Shown: positions 47,926 through 57,600, numbered from the stretch's first letter. The stretch: DNA of 64,000 nucleotides from Methylacidiphilales bacterium (GCA_021272315.1 JAJSLI010000020.1:1-64000), one strand, 5' to 3'. Numbers and translations: made by a program. Notes: generated by a model not told the origin, from the sequence alone.

Positions 47926-48687
47926 TTATTTCTGCGGCGGTGGGAGGCCCCAATCCTGCCATACGCGGGCGTAATCGGCGCGGGTAAGTTCAGCAAGCAT
48001 GGCGTTGGAGCTGGGATCGAGCCATTTGATGAGCCGTTCGAGGTCTTCCAGCTTCATCGTGGTGCAGCCGGCGGTGCGGTAGTGATCGCCGCGTCGTACA
48101 TGGAAAAAAATTTCGTTGCCGGCGCCGGGAACGGGGTTGTCGTAATTGTGCTCGATGAGGACGAGCCACTGGTAAGCCGCGTCGCCGAGGTGGAGTTTTT
48201 CCTTCTCCCACCAAGGGGGAAGCGGCTCGCCGGGCGGGAGAGTGTAGAGATGATTATAGCCAAGACTGGCCAATGCGGGGTCGTCGATCCAGGCGTCGCG
48301 ATCCGTGACTTGGTGGTAGGGCCAGCCTTTCGCCCCGTCGGGCAATTTTGGCGCGTAACCGAGAGCGAAACCAATCTTAAAGAGGCCTGCGGGGTTGCGG
48401 TGATCACCGTCGACTTTTTGCAGGCCCTGCTGCGGCGGGTTGAGTCCGCGACCCCAAGCGAGACCACCCTTGCCGAAGAGGACAGGCCAAGGCCGGCCGT
48501 CGGGCTGCCACCGGCCGGAGGCATCGCGGTGAAAAAGCTGGAGAGTCCCCTCGAAGGAGGCAGAAGTGTCCGCAAGGCAAACGATCATCTGCTTGGCGTC
48601 GAGGCCGAGTCTGTTCTCGTCCGGCGCGGCGGAAGCCGTTAGATTACAAACCAATAACCAAAAAAAGAATGCCAACGACCGGTACAT
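47926..48687 (-). CDS. Exported L,D-transpeptidase-like (YkuD-family) protein
   Basis: A 253-residue protein with a signal peptide at about 1-19. The catalytic-site region reads EIFFHVRRGDHYRTAGCTTM, with a His about 13 residues before the presumed nucleophilic Cys in TAGC, as in YkuD domains. The usual Arg/Asn after the Cys is Thr here. Such enzymes cross-link peptidoglycan or attach lipoproteins to it. The start is the ATG at 48687, where the signal peptide begins; a longer frame would overlap the divergent CobW gene. Confidence 0.75.
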   Translation of the reverse strand: MYRSLAFFFWLLVCNLTASAAPDENRLGLDAKQMIVCLADTSASFEGTLQLFHRDASGRWQPDGRPWPVLFGKGGLAWGRGLNPPQQGLQKVDGDHRNPAGLFKIGFALGYAPKLPDGAKGWPYHQVTDRDAWIDDPALASLGYNHLYTLPPGEPLPPWWEKEKLHLGDAAYQWLVLIEHNYDNPVPGAGNEIFFHVRRGDHYRTAGCTTMKLEDLERLIKWLDPSSNAMLAELTRADYARVWQDWGLPPPQK

Positions 48688-48691
48688 TCGG

Positions 48692-48709
48692 GTTACCGTA
48701 AAATGTAAC
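48692..48709. promoter_or_regulatory. Palindromic site upstream of CobW gene
   Basis: GTTAC-N8-GTAAC is a 5-base inverted repeat, and inside it TTACCGTAA is a second small palindrome. It lies between the divergent transpeptidase-like and CobW genes, 26 bases before the CobW ATG. Zinc-regulated CobW genes often carry Zur sites, but this sequence only loosely resembles a Zur or Fur box. Confidence 0.3.
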
Positions 48710-48735
48710 GGCCGAAAAGGCAATCGAACGACACC

Positions 48736-49755
48736 ATGCGTACTCAACCTCTTCCCCTGATCCTTCTCACCGGCTTTCTCGGCAGTGGAAAGACCTCGAC
48801 GCTTCAGCACTGGTTGGCGCACACAGCAACTCCACTGAAAAGGACGGTGGTGATCATTAATGACTTCGGCGCTATGAACGTCGATGCGGCTCTGCTGGCG
48901 CGACGGCAGATCGAACTGCGCAGTATCACGGGCGGCTGCGTTTGTTGCCAGAGTTTTGAGGACCTGGTGGAACAGGTGCGAGCCTTGGCGGAAAATCCGG
49001 AGATCGACCTAGTCTGGATCGAGACGTCGGGCCTGGCCGATCCCGAGGAGGTGCTCGATCATCTCAGCGCGCCCGCTTTGCAGGATAGCACGGTCGTCCG
49101 GCGGCTGATCCAGGTCATCGACGGCACCGATTTTCCCTGCTCGTGGCGGGGCCGAGCGGTGCAGGAGGAACAGGTCCGTTACGCCGACCTGATCCTGCTC
49201 AACAAGACAGATCGGATTGACGAGCAGGTACGGAAACGGGTGGAGATCACTCTGCGGCAGTTCAACCCGTCGGCCCGGATCGTGACGACCCGGCACGGGC
49301 AGGTCGAGCCGGGGTTGCTGAGCGATGGGGACGCAAGTCATGCCCGCTTGGACGTTTCCAGGAAGACAAACCATCACGGGGACGAGCCTTGCAAGCAGGA
49401 GCATTGCGGGCATGATCATGAAAGCGGCGAGCATGGCCATCAACACCATGAGCATTTGCCCCACGCGGCCTCGAGCCTTTTCCTGCCTCTCACCGCGCCG
49501 GTCGGTCGGGATGCTTTCCAGCGCTTCTTGGGCGCGTTGCCTACATCCGTTTTCCGGGCCAAGGGCTTCGTTCGTTTCAACGACGAGCCGGAGAAAATTC
49601 ATACTTTCCAGCAGGTGCGCGACCAGTCCGAACTGCTGATCTTGCCGCTCGAAAACAGAGAAGACTTGACCACTGGCTTGGTCTTCATCGGGCCGCACCT
49701 TGACGAGGACCGAATTCGCGCCTTGGCTGGGGAGTTGTTGGCGGCCTCAAACTGA
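48736..49755 (+). CDS. CobW/COG0523-family metal GTPase
   Basis: A 339-residue metallochaperone GTPase. The P-loop is LLTGFLGSGKTS, the metal site is GGCVCC (the CxCC motif), the G3 region is ETSGLADP, and the G4 motif is NKTD. A His/Cys-rich linker at about 212-240 (HHGDEPCKQEHCGHDHE and further His) is typical of zinc-related members. The CobW C-terminal domain is complete. It probably delivers zinc or another metal to a client enzyme. Confidence 0.92.
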   Translation: MRTQPLPLILLTGFLGSGKTSTLQHWLAHTATPLKRTVVIINDFGAMNVDAALLARRQIELRSITGGCVCCQSFEDLVEQVRALAENPEIDLVWIETSGLADPEEVLDHLSAPALQDSTVVRRLIQVIDGTDFPCSWRGRAVQEEQVRYADLILLNKTDRIDEQVRKRVEITLRQFNPSARIVTTRHGQVEPGLLSDGDASHARLDVSRKTNHHGDEPCKQEHCGHDHESGEHGHQHHEHLPHAASSLFLPLTAPVGRDAFQRFLGALPTSVFRAKGFVRFNDEPEKIHTFQQVRDQSELLILPLENREDLTTGLVFIGPHLDEDRIRALAGELLAASN

Positions 49756-49762
49756 TGTTTTC

Positions 49763-51877
49763 ATGATTTCGCATTTCGATCGATTAATGTCTTGTCGGCG
49801 TGTTTTTTGCGCGGCTGGTCTGCTGTCGCTCGTCTTGGCGTTCACCGGCCTTGGGGCAATGGCCGATGATACGCCATCGGGTCAGGCGGTGCCTGTGCTT
49901 TCGCCTGACCAGTCCCGTTATTTTTTCACCATCGATCTCGATCCGCGCTACCAGATCGTTGGAGTCGGCGAATTGACCGGGGATGCGGCGGCAAAAGCCA
50001 ACTGTTACCGTTTTCTATACTACCCGAACGGCAAGATTCGGCAGATCGAATACCTGCGGGCGGGCGATCCGCAGCCCGATCCGCTTTTCGGTGTCGAGCG
50101 GATCGATATCGAGTATCAGGCCGGCGTCGAGCGCCGCTGGTACCGCGACGCCCAGGGCAATCCGGTCAAGAGCATCTCTGGAAACGAAGGCGAGGAATTG
50201 ACGCTCAACCCGGCGGGATACCCGACCGATGTGACCAATCTCGATGAAAGCGGGGCTCGGATGCGCGACAGCAGCGGTGTGATCCATTATGTCCGCACGC
50301 TCGATTTTTCAGGCCGGATTATCGTGGGACGGCGCGTTGGACTGCTCGGCTCGTTCATCACCGACAATAACGGCGAATTCGAAACCCGTTCGCTATATGA
50401 CAATCTGGACCATCGGATCGAATACGGGAACTTCGACGCCTCGGGCAACGCGCTCAACAACACCGACGGTATCGCCATGACTCGGACCACTTACACGATT
50501 TATCCCGACTCGACCCAGAGTATCGAGAGTTATTTCGATGCCTCGGGGCTGGCCACATTGGAAAAGAGCACCGGGGTGCATCAATACCAGCGCACCTGCG
50601 ACAAACGCGGCCTGCTCCTAAGCGAAGCCTACTTCGATACCTCCGGCGCTCCGACGGTTGACAACGATGAGCGGATTCACGAACGCCGCAGCCAGTACGA
50701 CGAGCGGGGAAACCTGCTGTCTGAGGAGTATTTCGACGCCGACGGCAACCCGTGCAACCTGCACAAGGAGGGATATGCAAAAGTGACTTACCGTTACGAC
50801 GACAAAAACCGGGTGGTCGAAAAGGCTTTCTTCGGTGACGACGGCGGCCCGCAGGTGGTGGCCGATCTTGGTGCGGCGGTGATCCGGCAGGACTACGACA
50901 ATTACAATACGATCGTGCGCCAGCAGTTTTTCGACGGCCAGGGTCATCCGGCAATCAACGCCAAATATGGCGCGCCAGCCATCCGGATCGAGGTGAAGGG
51001 AGACACAACCATGGTGCGTCTGCGTGACGCCAACGATAAACCCATGAAAAACGCGGTCTACGGCTATGCGGCCTTCAGCTACAAGACGGACACCGACAAG
51101 GCACTCACTCCATTCAATCACTATTACAATTTGCGCGGTCGCACGATCAGTTATTTCCCGCGTGTATCGGTGATCAACCCCCACCTCTACCAGCTCAAAC
51201 AGAATAAGGTCATGAAATACAGCGCCCGAGGTGGCGCGGCCGCAGTGGGTTTCGGTGCACTGCTGGCCGCGATCTTGGCCCGGCGAAAATCGTTGTATAC
51301 GAAATGGCGCAAAGTCTACGTGCCGACGCCATCCGAACGCCTCCTGGCGATGTTCGCCATGTTCGCCATTGTCGAGGGAATGTTCCGGTTTTTTCTCACG
51401 GTCTACTGGGGATGGCTTGACCACCAGTACGTGCGCATGGGCCACGGCACCCATATCCTCGAAAGCGTGGTGATCCTCTATTTCCTCTACCGCTTTTTCC
51501 GCATCCACCTCACCATGCGCGTACTCAACATCGGCCGCGACGACATCCACCGGATCATCCGTGAATTTTTCACTCAGGCCGGACTGGATCCCGAGTGGAA
51601 CGAAGCGCATAAAACCTACGTCACTCCCGCGCTTCGCGTGAGGGTCCGTTATTTCGCGCAGAAATATCACGCTTACTTGGCCTTCCACCGCCAAGGCGTG
51701 TCGGGACGCCAACTGGCTCACGATTTGGCTCGACACATCCGCGCGGCAGCGGGCGCCATCCAGGGCCCGGTGCGCAGTCGGACCATCGCCCTTTATTACC
51801 CGAGCCTCGCCTTCTGTTATCTTCTGCTCTCGGGCACGGCGTTTTACACCCTTTGGCAATTGGTTAAGCAATACTAA
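49763..51877 (+). CDS. Exported 33-residue-repeat protein with C-terminal membrane domain
   Basis: A 704-residue protein. A signal peptide ends near residue 35-40. The middle part contains at least five tandem units of 33 residues, each starting (Y/F)F(D/G).xG.P and containing a YD.xGN-type turn and a hydrophobic strand, so it should form an elongated beta structure like RHS or MORN repeats. The last ~220 residues contain about four membrane helices with a cytosolic or periplasmic basic segment between them. Function is unknown; an envelope-spanning scaffold or sensor is a guess. The start is the ATG at 49763; ATG at 49787 is an alternative. Confidence 0.7.
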   Translation: MISHFDRLMSCRRVFCAAGLLSLVLAFTGLGAMADDTPSGQAVPVLSPDQSRYFFTIDLDPRYQIVGVGELTGDAAAKANCYRFLYYPNGKIRQIEYLRAGDPQPDPLFGVERIDIEYQAGVERRWYRDAQGNPVKSISGNEGEELTLNPAGYPTDVTNLDESGARMRDSSGVIHYVRTLDFSGRIIVGRRVGLLGSFITDNNGEFETRSLYDNLDHRIEYGNFDASGNALNNTDGIAMTRTTYTIYPDSTQSIESYFDASGLATLEKSTGVHQYQRTCDKRGLLLSEAYFDTSGAPTVDNDERIHERRSQYDERGNLLSEEYFDADGNPCNLHKEGYAKVTYRYDDKNRVVEKAFFGDDGGPQVVADLGAAVIRQDYDNYNTIVRQQFFDGQGHPAINAKYGAPAIRIEVKGDTTMVRLRDANDKPMKNAVYGYAAFSYKTDTDKALTPFNHYYNLRGRTISYFPRVSVINPHLYQLKQNKVMKYSARGGAAAVGFGALLAAILARRKSLYTKWRKVYVPTPSERLLAMFAMFAIVEGMFRFFLTVYWGWLDHQYVRMGHGTHILESVVILYFLYRFFRIHLTMRVLNIGRDDIHRIIREFFTQAGLDPEWNEAHKTYVTPALRVRVRYFAQKYHAYLAFHRQGVSGRQLAHDLARHIRAAAGAIQGPVRSRTIALYYPSLAFCYLLLSGTAFYTLWQLVKQY

Positions 51878-51933
51878 ACGTTAAAATCGAAGCCCCCTTG
51901 TCGGCCATCCCGGATGCGGTAAGGTAAAACCGC

Positions 51934-53238
51934 ATGCCTACGACTTTGGAATTGCCGATCCTGCCCGTTCTTGATCCCGACCTTGAAAACGAGAGACTTG
52001 AGGCGCTTCGTTCCCTGGAGCTTCTCGATACTCCGCCGGAAGACCGTTTCGACCGCATCACGCGATTGGCAGCCAATTATTTCCAGGTTCCAATCTCCTA
52101 CGTTGCGCTCATTGACCGCGAGCGGCAGTGGTTCAAGTCGGCTCACGGCCTTTGCATGGCGGAGACCAGCCGTTCCTCCTCCTTTTGCCAGTATACCATT
52201 CATCGCGATGAACCCTTGGTCATTCCGGACACGCACCTTCATCCCCTCGGACGCAACCATCCCCTCGTCATCGGGGAGCCGTTTGTGCGATTTTACGCCG
52301 GCGTGCCGCTTGCCGGTCCGCGCGGGCAGAAAATCGGAAGCTTTTGCCTGGTCGATACGCAGCCGCGAACTTTCACCGAAGAGGACCTCACACGCCTAAT
52401 GGCCTTTGCCGCCATCGTCGAGCGGGAAATCAACCTGGGCCGGATCATCCAGTCGCAAAACGAACTGCTCGAAACGCGACAGAAGCTGGTTGAGACACAG
52501 GCCCAACTTACCCACGAGATGGCCGACGCGGCGAAGTATGTCCGCCTGATGCTGCCGCCGCCCTTCACCGGCGAGGAGACCCTCGACTGGCACTTCCATC
52601 CCTCGACGCATCTGGGTGGAGACGGCCTCGGCTACCGCCGGATCGACGACGACTTGCTTGCCCTCTATGTCCTCGATGTGACCGGTCACGGGCTCGGCTC
52701 CGCGCTGCTGGCGGTGAGCGCGCTCGAACTGCTCCGCAACCGCGCCGCGCAGGTTGATTTTGCGCAACCCTCGACCGTCATAGATCGTCTCAACCGCACC
52801 TTTCAGATGAAGGACCATGCGGGCAAATTCTTTTCCGTCTGGTACGGGGTCTATTCGCGCTCCAGACGGCAAATCACCTACGCCAACGCGGGTCATCCGC
52901 CCGCCCTGCTGTTGACGCGCGAAAGCTGCAAGTCCCGGCTCGTTCGCACCGCGCCCGGCGGCTCCGTCCTCGGCATTATGCCCGAGATCAACTCACCCGA
53001 AACGACCATCGATTTTCCGGCTTCGTCGGAACTTTATCTCTTCACCGACGGGCTTTACGAATTGTCCGACCCGAAGGGCGGGCGCGGCTCCTATGACGAA
53101 TTTTTCACATGGCTTGAAAAAAGAACGCGTGCGGGCAAGTCCCCCTGGGATGCGATGCTCGACTGGCACAAGGAAGCGATGGAAAAGCGGCTCATTGATG
53201 ACGACGTGACGATGCTCCGCTTCGCGACCCATTCATGA
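51934..53238 (+). CDS. GAF-domain SpoIIE/PP2C phosphatase (RsbU-like)
   Basis: A 434-residue cytosolic regulator. A GAF domain occupies about residues 25-165 (FDRITRLAANYFQVPISYVALIDRERQWFKS, SFCQYTI). A short coiled coil (165-195) leads to a SpoIIE-type PP2C serine phosphatase domain. Metal-binding acidic residues appear in GGDGLGYRRIDDD, LDVTGHG and LFTDGLYEL. Such proteins dephosphorylate anti-anti-sigma factors in partner-switching pathways. No STAS or kinase partner is adjacent. Confidence 0.9.
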   Translation: MPTTLELPILPVLDPDLENERLEALRSLELLDTPPEDRFDRITRLAANYFQVPISYVALIDRERQWFKSAHGLCMAETSRSSSFCQYTIHRDEPLVIPDTHLHPLGRNHPLVIGEPFVRFYAGVPLAGPRGQKIGSFCLVDTQPRTFTEEDLTRLMAFAAIVEREINLGRIIQSQNELLETRQKLVETQAQLTHEMADAAKYVRLMLPPPFTGEETLDWHFHPSTHLGGDGLGYRRIDDDLLALYVLDVTGHGLGSALLAVSALELLRNRAAQVDFAQPSTVIDRLNRTFQMKDHAGKFFSVWYGVYSRSRRQITYANAGHPPALLLTRESCKSRLVRTAPGGSVLGIMPEINSPETTIDFPASSELYLFTDGLYELSDPKGGRGSYDEFFTWLEKRTRAGKSPWDAMLDWHKEAMEKRLIDDDVTMLRFATHS

Positions 53239-53245
53239 TGTCCTC

Positions 53246-54229
53246 GTGAACATTCCCGCCGGCCTTGCCGCCTGTTCCCGCCGCCGCTTTTTGCGCCAGC
53301 TCGTTGGAACGGGCGCCCTCGCCGCGACCGGCCTGGAGTCGCTCCTTGCGCAAACGCCGCCTCCCTCTCCGCCCGCGAACGCGTCAGCCTTCCGTTTTGC
53401 CTTTGTCACAGATACGCACCTGATGAAAGATCCGTCCTTCCGTTCGGATGCGGGCATTGCCCTGTGCCTGGATGCGGTCGAGAAACTCAACCCCCGGCCC
53501 GAGTTCATTCTTGTCGGCGGCGATCTGGTCAACCGCGCGCGCGATATGACCATCCGCGAGGCTGAGCAAACCCTCGACCAGTTCCTTTCCATCTGGAACA
53601 ACCACACCTCCCTGCCTGCGCGCTGGACCTTCGGTAATCACGATCTCGTCGGCACGAGCAATCCGTCCGTTTCGCCTGCCGACCGGCACTATGCCAAGGG
53701 CCTTTTTCAGGAGCGCTTTCATCTGCCGCATCTCTTTTACAGCTTCGATTGGAAAGGCTGGCACTTCGTCGTGCTCGACGACATCGCGCTGCAACCTGAC
53801 CACACCTACATCGGCCGGCTCTTCGACGATGAGCTGGCTTTTATCAAGGCTGATCTCGACGCCCACCGCGCCATGCCGACCATCGTATGTACCCACATCC
53901 CGACCATGTCGGCCGTGCCTCTCGGGCTCTATCTTGCCCACGCTGCGGCGAACTTCCAGATACCCACCAACAAAAACCTCCTTTGCACGAACGCCAACCT
54001 GCTCTTTAACGATTTTCCGGGTCACAATGTCCGCGCCGTTCTTTCCGGCCATCTGCACCACCTCGAAAAGATCGACTCGAACGGCGTCCACTTCGTCACG
54101 TGCGGCGCGGTCTGCGGCAATTACTGGAAAGGGCCGATGCTCGACTGCCCGGAAGGCTTCGGCGTGGTCGATCTAGGCGTCGACGGCTCGGTTGCCTTTG
54201 ATTACCGGACCTACGGGTGGAAGGCGTAA
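53246..54229 (+). CDS. Tat-exported calcineurin-like phosphoesterase
   Basis: A 327-residue protein with a twin-arginine signal (SRRRFLRQLVGTGALAATG). The metallophosphoesterase motifs follow in order: DTHL, GGDLVN, FGNHD, CTHIP and SGHLHHLE. It needs two metal ions; the substrate is unknown (nucleotide, phospholipid or sugar phosphate). The start is GTG at 53246, just after the SpoIIE gene stop and placed so that the Tat motif is near the N-terminus. Confidence 0.88.
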   Translation: MNIPAGLAACSRRRFLRQLVGTGALAATGLESLLAQTPPPSPPANASAFRFAFVTDTHLMKDPSFRSDAGIALCLDAVEKLNPRPEFILVGGDLVNRARDMTIREAEQTLDQFLSIWNNHTSLPARWTFGNHDLVGTSNPSVSPADRHYAKGLFQERFHLPHLFYSFDWKGWHFVVLDDIALQPDHTYIGRLFDDELAFIKADLDAHRAMPTIVCTHIPTMSAVPLGLYLAHAAANFQIPTNKNLLCTNANLLFNDFPGHNVRAVLSGHLHHLEKIDSNGVHFVTCGAVCGNYWKGPMLDCPEGFGVVDLGVDGSVAFDYRTYGWKA

Positions 54230-54235
54230 CAGAAT

Positions 54236-55660
54236 TTAAGAAGCCGTCGCCAGTTCCTTATCGCGGGGGTCGTTCGTGCGCATCGCCTTGACGAAATTCT
54301 GGCCCATTTCCCAGATGGGTCCGGGAAACTTACCAAGGTCGGAAATGACTTCACCCAGCGCCTTGATAAACCGGTCTATTTCCTTCTCGCCGACGACGAG
54401 CGGCGGCAGGATTTTCACGATGTCGGCGTTGTTGGCGGCGACCTGCGTCAAAATGCGGTGCTTGGTCAGGAGCGGCGTGACGATGAGCTGCGGAAACATG
54501 CTGGAATCGAGCGAGTGGACCAGTTTCCAGCCCATCTTGGGCATAAGGCCGCGCGGCTCGGCGAACTCGATCCCGCACATGAGCCCTTTCACGCGCACAT
54601 CCTTGATGATGTCGTGCTTTTTCTGCAGAGCGAGAAGGCCCTTTTCGAGATGGGCGCCCATTTTTGCGGCGTTATCGACAAGCCCTTCGTCCTCAAGAAC
54701 GGTCAGGGCGGCCAAACCGCAGGCGCAGGCGAGATTGTTGCGGCCAAAAGTGGTCGAATGGACGATGCAACGGTCCATGCGCGAAAAGGTTTTTTGATAA
54801 ATCGACCTCCGTGTGATGATGGCGCCGGCCGGGACGTAACCGCCGCTGAGGGTCTTGGCCAAAGTAAGAATGTCGGGTTCGAGGTTCCAATGCTCGAAGG
54901 CAAACCATTTGCCGGTTCGTCCGAGGCCGGTCTGCACCTCGTCGCAGATGAGGAGCGTTCCGTACTTGCGGCAGAGCGCCTGCGCCCGGTTGAAGTAATC
55001 GTCCTTCGGAAATTTGACGCCCTTGCCCTGCACCAGTTCGATGATGAAAGCGGCGACGTCGCCCTTCTTCAATTCGTGCTCGAGTTCATCGGCATCGCCG
55101 AGCGTGACCGTCTCGCAGCCGGGTACGAACGGCCCGAAGCCCTCGTGAAATGCGGCGTTGCCGGTAACCGAAAGCGAACCGTAGCTAAGACCGTGGTAGG
55201 AGTTCTTCAGCGAGAGGATGCGGGGCCGGCGCGTGGCGCACTTGGCGAATTTCAACGCGCCCTCGACCGCCTCGGTGCCGCTGTTGCAGAGGAAAACGGC
55301 GTCGAGATGGGGCGCCCCCTGTTGCGCGAGCCGTTTGACCAGCCGCTCGGCCAGAAGGCCGCTCAGCAGCGCGGAATCGAGTTGCACCATGTTGGGCAGG
55401 TTAAGGTCGAGCACGTCGCGAATCGCCTGTTGCGTGACCGGATGGTTTCGCCCGATATTGAAGACGCCGAAACCGGAGAGAAAATCGAGGTAGTCTTTGC
55501 CATCCATGTCGTAGAGGTAGGCGCCCTCGGCTCGGGCGTAGACGATATCGAAGCCAATGGTGCGCTGGACCTTGACCAGTGTCCGGTTCAGGTAGAGATC
55601 GTGCAGCTCGTAATTTTCGCCCAGCCGGGAAGTGACCAGGTCCTTGATATCAAGAGGCAT
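54236..55660 (-). CDS. Class III PLP-dependent aminotransferase
   Basis: A 474-residue enzyme. It has the class III features: FLCNSGTEAVEGALKFAK, the aromatic SYHGLSYGSLS, CDEVQTGLGRTGKWFAFEH, and the PLP lysine in TLAKTLSGGYVP. Relatives include ornithine, acetylornithine and putrescine aminotransferases and HpnO of hopanoid synthesis. The substrate cannot be told from sequence, and no pathway neighbours help. It converges with the phosphoesterase gene, six bases apart. Confidence 0.85.
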   Translation of the reverse strand: MPLDIKDLVTSRLGENYELHDLYLNRTLVKVQRTIGFDIVYARAEGAYLYDMDGKDYLDFLSGFGVFNIGRNHPVTQQAIRDVLDLNLPNMVQLDSALLSGLLAERLVKRLAQQGAPHLDAVFLCNSGTEAVEGALKFAKCATRRPRILSLKNSYHGLSYGSLSVTGNAAFHEGFGPFVPGCETVTLGDADELEHELKKGDVAAFIIELVQGKGVKFPKDDYFNRAQALCRKYGTLLICDEVQTGLGRTGKWFAFEHWNLEPDILTLAKTLSGGYVPAGAIITRRSIYQKTFSRMDRCIVHSTTFGRNNLACACGLAALTVLEDEGLVDNAAKMGAHLEKGLLALQKKHDIIKDVRVKGLMCGIEFAEPRGLMPKMGWKLVHSLDSSMFPQLIVTPLLTKHRILTQVAANNADIVKILPPLVVGEKEIDRFIKALGEVISDLGKFPGPIWEMGQNFVKAMRTNDPRDKELATAS

Positions 55661-55714
55661 TTCCCATTAAACCTTTTTTCCGGCCCGAAAACAAGCACGG
55701 CGGGCGTCCCAGGC

Positions 55715-56254
55715 TCACCGCGTCAGGCGGAAAAGTCCGACGAGAGAAAAACCGTAGAAGATAAGGTCGATGCCGATGAACGTCCCGATTACCCAAAGTG
55801 CCGAACTGGGCCAGTGAACCGCGATGAGAATGCCCAAAAGCACTGATATTGCGCCGCTAAACAGCAGCCAGCTGCGATGATGCAGGGCTGGATGCGAGAC
55901 GCCGAAGCCGAAGCGAAACAACCCGCTGACAAGAAAATAGAATGCAAGGATCAGCGTGATCACAGCCGCGCCCGACGCGGCATCCGCGATGAGCAGAAAG
56001 CCTATCATCGCGGCGAGGATGCCCGCGAGCAATTGAACCGCGAAGCCTTCCCATCCCCGTACCGAAAAGGCATGGATGAGGGTAGCGAAGCCCGCGACCA
56101 TGAGCAGGACGCCAAAGAAGTAAACTGAGATGAGCGTCAAGACAAGGGGACTCGCCACGGCCAGGACTCCCGCGACGATGTAGATAATGCCAAGCACGAG
56201 GAACCACGCCGGTCGGTGGTGATGGGGAGCGGAGGGGAGAAGTTGATTGGACAT
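55715..56254 (-). CDS. HdeD/DUF308-family membrane protein
   Basis: A 179-residue integral membrane protein with about six hydrophobic segments. The repeated pattern of the HdeD family is present: LGIIYIVAGVLAVASPLVLT, YFFGVLLMVAG and HWPSSALWVIGTFIGIDLIFYG. E. coli HdeD takes part in acid resistance at high cell density; the role here is not known. Confidence 0.85.
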   Translation of the reverse strand: MSNQLLPSAPHHHRPAWFLVLGIIYIVAGVLAVASPLVLTLISVYFFGVLLMVAGFATLIHAFSVRGWEGFAVQLLAGILAAMIGFLLIADAASGAAVITLILAFYFLVSGLFRFGFGVSHPALHHRSWLLFSGAISVLLGILIAVHWPSSALWVIGTFIGIDLIFYGFSLVGLFRLTR

Positions 56255-56306
56255 ATCTCTACCGCTAGACCACGGCAGCCGCTTGGCAATCCGCTTTCTG
56301 TTACGA

Positions 56307-56762
56307 TCACGCCTCTTTACTGTCAGGCGGACGCTCGTAAATCGCGGGGCGATGAATTTCCATGTGCCGTTCCGGATACTCCACCAACTTGAAGCCGAAC
56401 GACTCGTAAACCCCGTGCGCGTCGAGCGTGACTAGCATCCAGCGACGCAAACCCTGTAAATTAGGATGGGCGAGGATGGTTCCGACCAGCGCCTTGCTTA
56501 ACCCCTTGCCGCGGTGTTCCGACAGAATGAAAACGTCGGCGACGTAGGCGAAAGTCGTGTAATCGCTGATTACGCGGGCAAAGCCGGCCTGCTTTCCTAA
56601 GTAATAAACGCCGAAGTTCAGCGAATGCCGGACCATCCGCTCGACGAGGGTCCGTGGCATGTTCCTGGCCCAGTATGATTCCGCCAGAAAACCGTGGATA
56701 ACGTCGATATTGAGCAGGGACGAGTCCGTCGAGATCGTGTAGCCGTCGGGGAGCGAAATCAT
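56307..56762 (-). CDS. GNAT-family N-acetyltransferase
   Basis: A 151-residue acetyl-CoA-dependent transferase. It has the GNAT core: VRHSLNFGVYYLGKQAGFARVISDY, ADVFILSEHRGKGLSKALV with the R-G-x-G-x-(S/G) acetyl-CoA loop, and VYESFGFKLV. It lies four bases downstream of the RDD gene, in an operon after argG. The acceptor is unknown. Confidence 0.9.
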   Translation of the reverse strand: MISLPDGYTISTDSSLLNIDVIHGFLAESYWARNMPRTLVERMVRHSLNFGVYYLGKQAGFARVISDYTTFAYVADVFILSEHRGKGLSKALVGTILAHPNLQGLRRWMLVTLDAHGVYESFGFKLVEYPERHMEIHRPAIYERPPDSKEA

Positions 56763-56766
56763 GGCC

Positions 56767-57591
56767 TTATTTCCGGATGACCCGCGTATCGGCCAGTCGG
56801 TCGTGCAGGGTCAGGCCGCGCGAACTAAACAGCGCGACGGCGAAACCCAGGAAGCAGGGCAGCGCGGAGAGAAATTTACCGAGATGGCGTCCCGTTGCGC
56901 GCATGAAGCTGACCCGCTCCCCCTCCGCATCGGTTACCTTGATTCCCACCCAGAGCTTGCCGATCGTGGCCTGCCAGGGGGACGCTTCCAAGGACGCGGC
57001 ATAAATCCAGGCGAGGCCGAGGGCGACCAGCAGCAGAAGCCGGTGGAAATCCCGATCGAGGAGCAGCCATTCCTGGCGCATCGATTCGGGATCGGAGCGC
57101 TCGATCAGCCCCTGCAACTCAACAGTCAGGGCTCCAAGGCCAAAAAGAAAAATGATCGGCACGAAAAGGACGGCGCAATCGACCGTAAAGGCGATGGCGC
57201 GCCGAAAAAACGACGCCGTGTCGAGTTGAACTTCGGTGCGGGGAACCGGCGGCGCGATCGGCGGACTGGCTTGGCGTCTGGCTTCAGCCGAAACGGGCGG
57301 TGGAAGAGACATCACAGGCACAGGCGGGGCCTGAATCAGACGCGGCTCCTGCAACTCGGGCGGGGGTGGAGACGGTGGAATAGGCGGCAGGTCGCGCGCC
57401 GCAGGCACCGGCGGCAGGAGCGGTTCGCGTTCGATAAAATGGAGTACTTCGCCCAGCGGCAGCCATTCTTTCAGGCCGGGCGCATGAGCGAGATACTGCA
57501 GGGTGAAATCACCGCGCGCGAGCCCGTCCTGAATTTGCGTCCGCGTGAACGGGCCCCAGGGAACGTTGTGCTTGAGAACGGTGATTCCCAC
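56767..57591 (-). CDS. GYF_2-RDD family membrane protein
   Basis: A 274-residue protein. Residues 1-55 form a GYF_2-like domain (VPWGPFTRTQIQDGLARGDFTL, then LKEWLPLGEV). A proline-rich linker (about 60-120) leads to an RDD domain with three membrane helices, the RDD-type acidic/aromatic helix starts and QATIGKLWVGIKVTDAEG. RDD proteins may transport small solutes or ions. The start is GTG at 57591, nine bases after the argG stop, so the genes are probably co-transcribed. Confidence 0.85.
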   Translation of the reverse strand: MGITVLKHNVPWGPFTRTQIQDGLARGDFTLQYLAHAPGLKEWLPLGEVLHFIEREPLLPPVPAARDLPPIPPSPPPPELQEPRLIQAPPVPVMSLPPPVSAEARRQASPPIAPPVPRTEVQLDTASFFRRAIAFTVDCAVLFVPIIFLFGLGALTVELQGLIERSDPESMRQEWLLLDRDFHRLLLLVALGLAWIYAASLEASPWQATIGKLWVGIKVTDAEGERVSFMRATGRHLGKFLSALPCFLGFAVALFSSRGLTLHDRLADTRVIRK

Positions 57592-57600
57592 AAAACGCGG

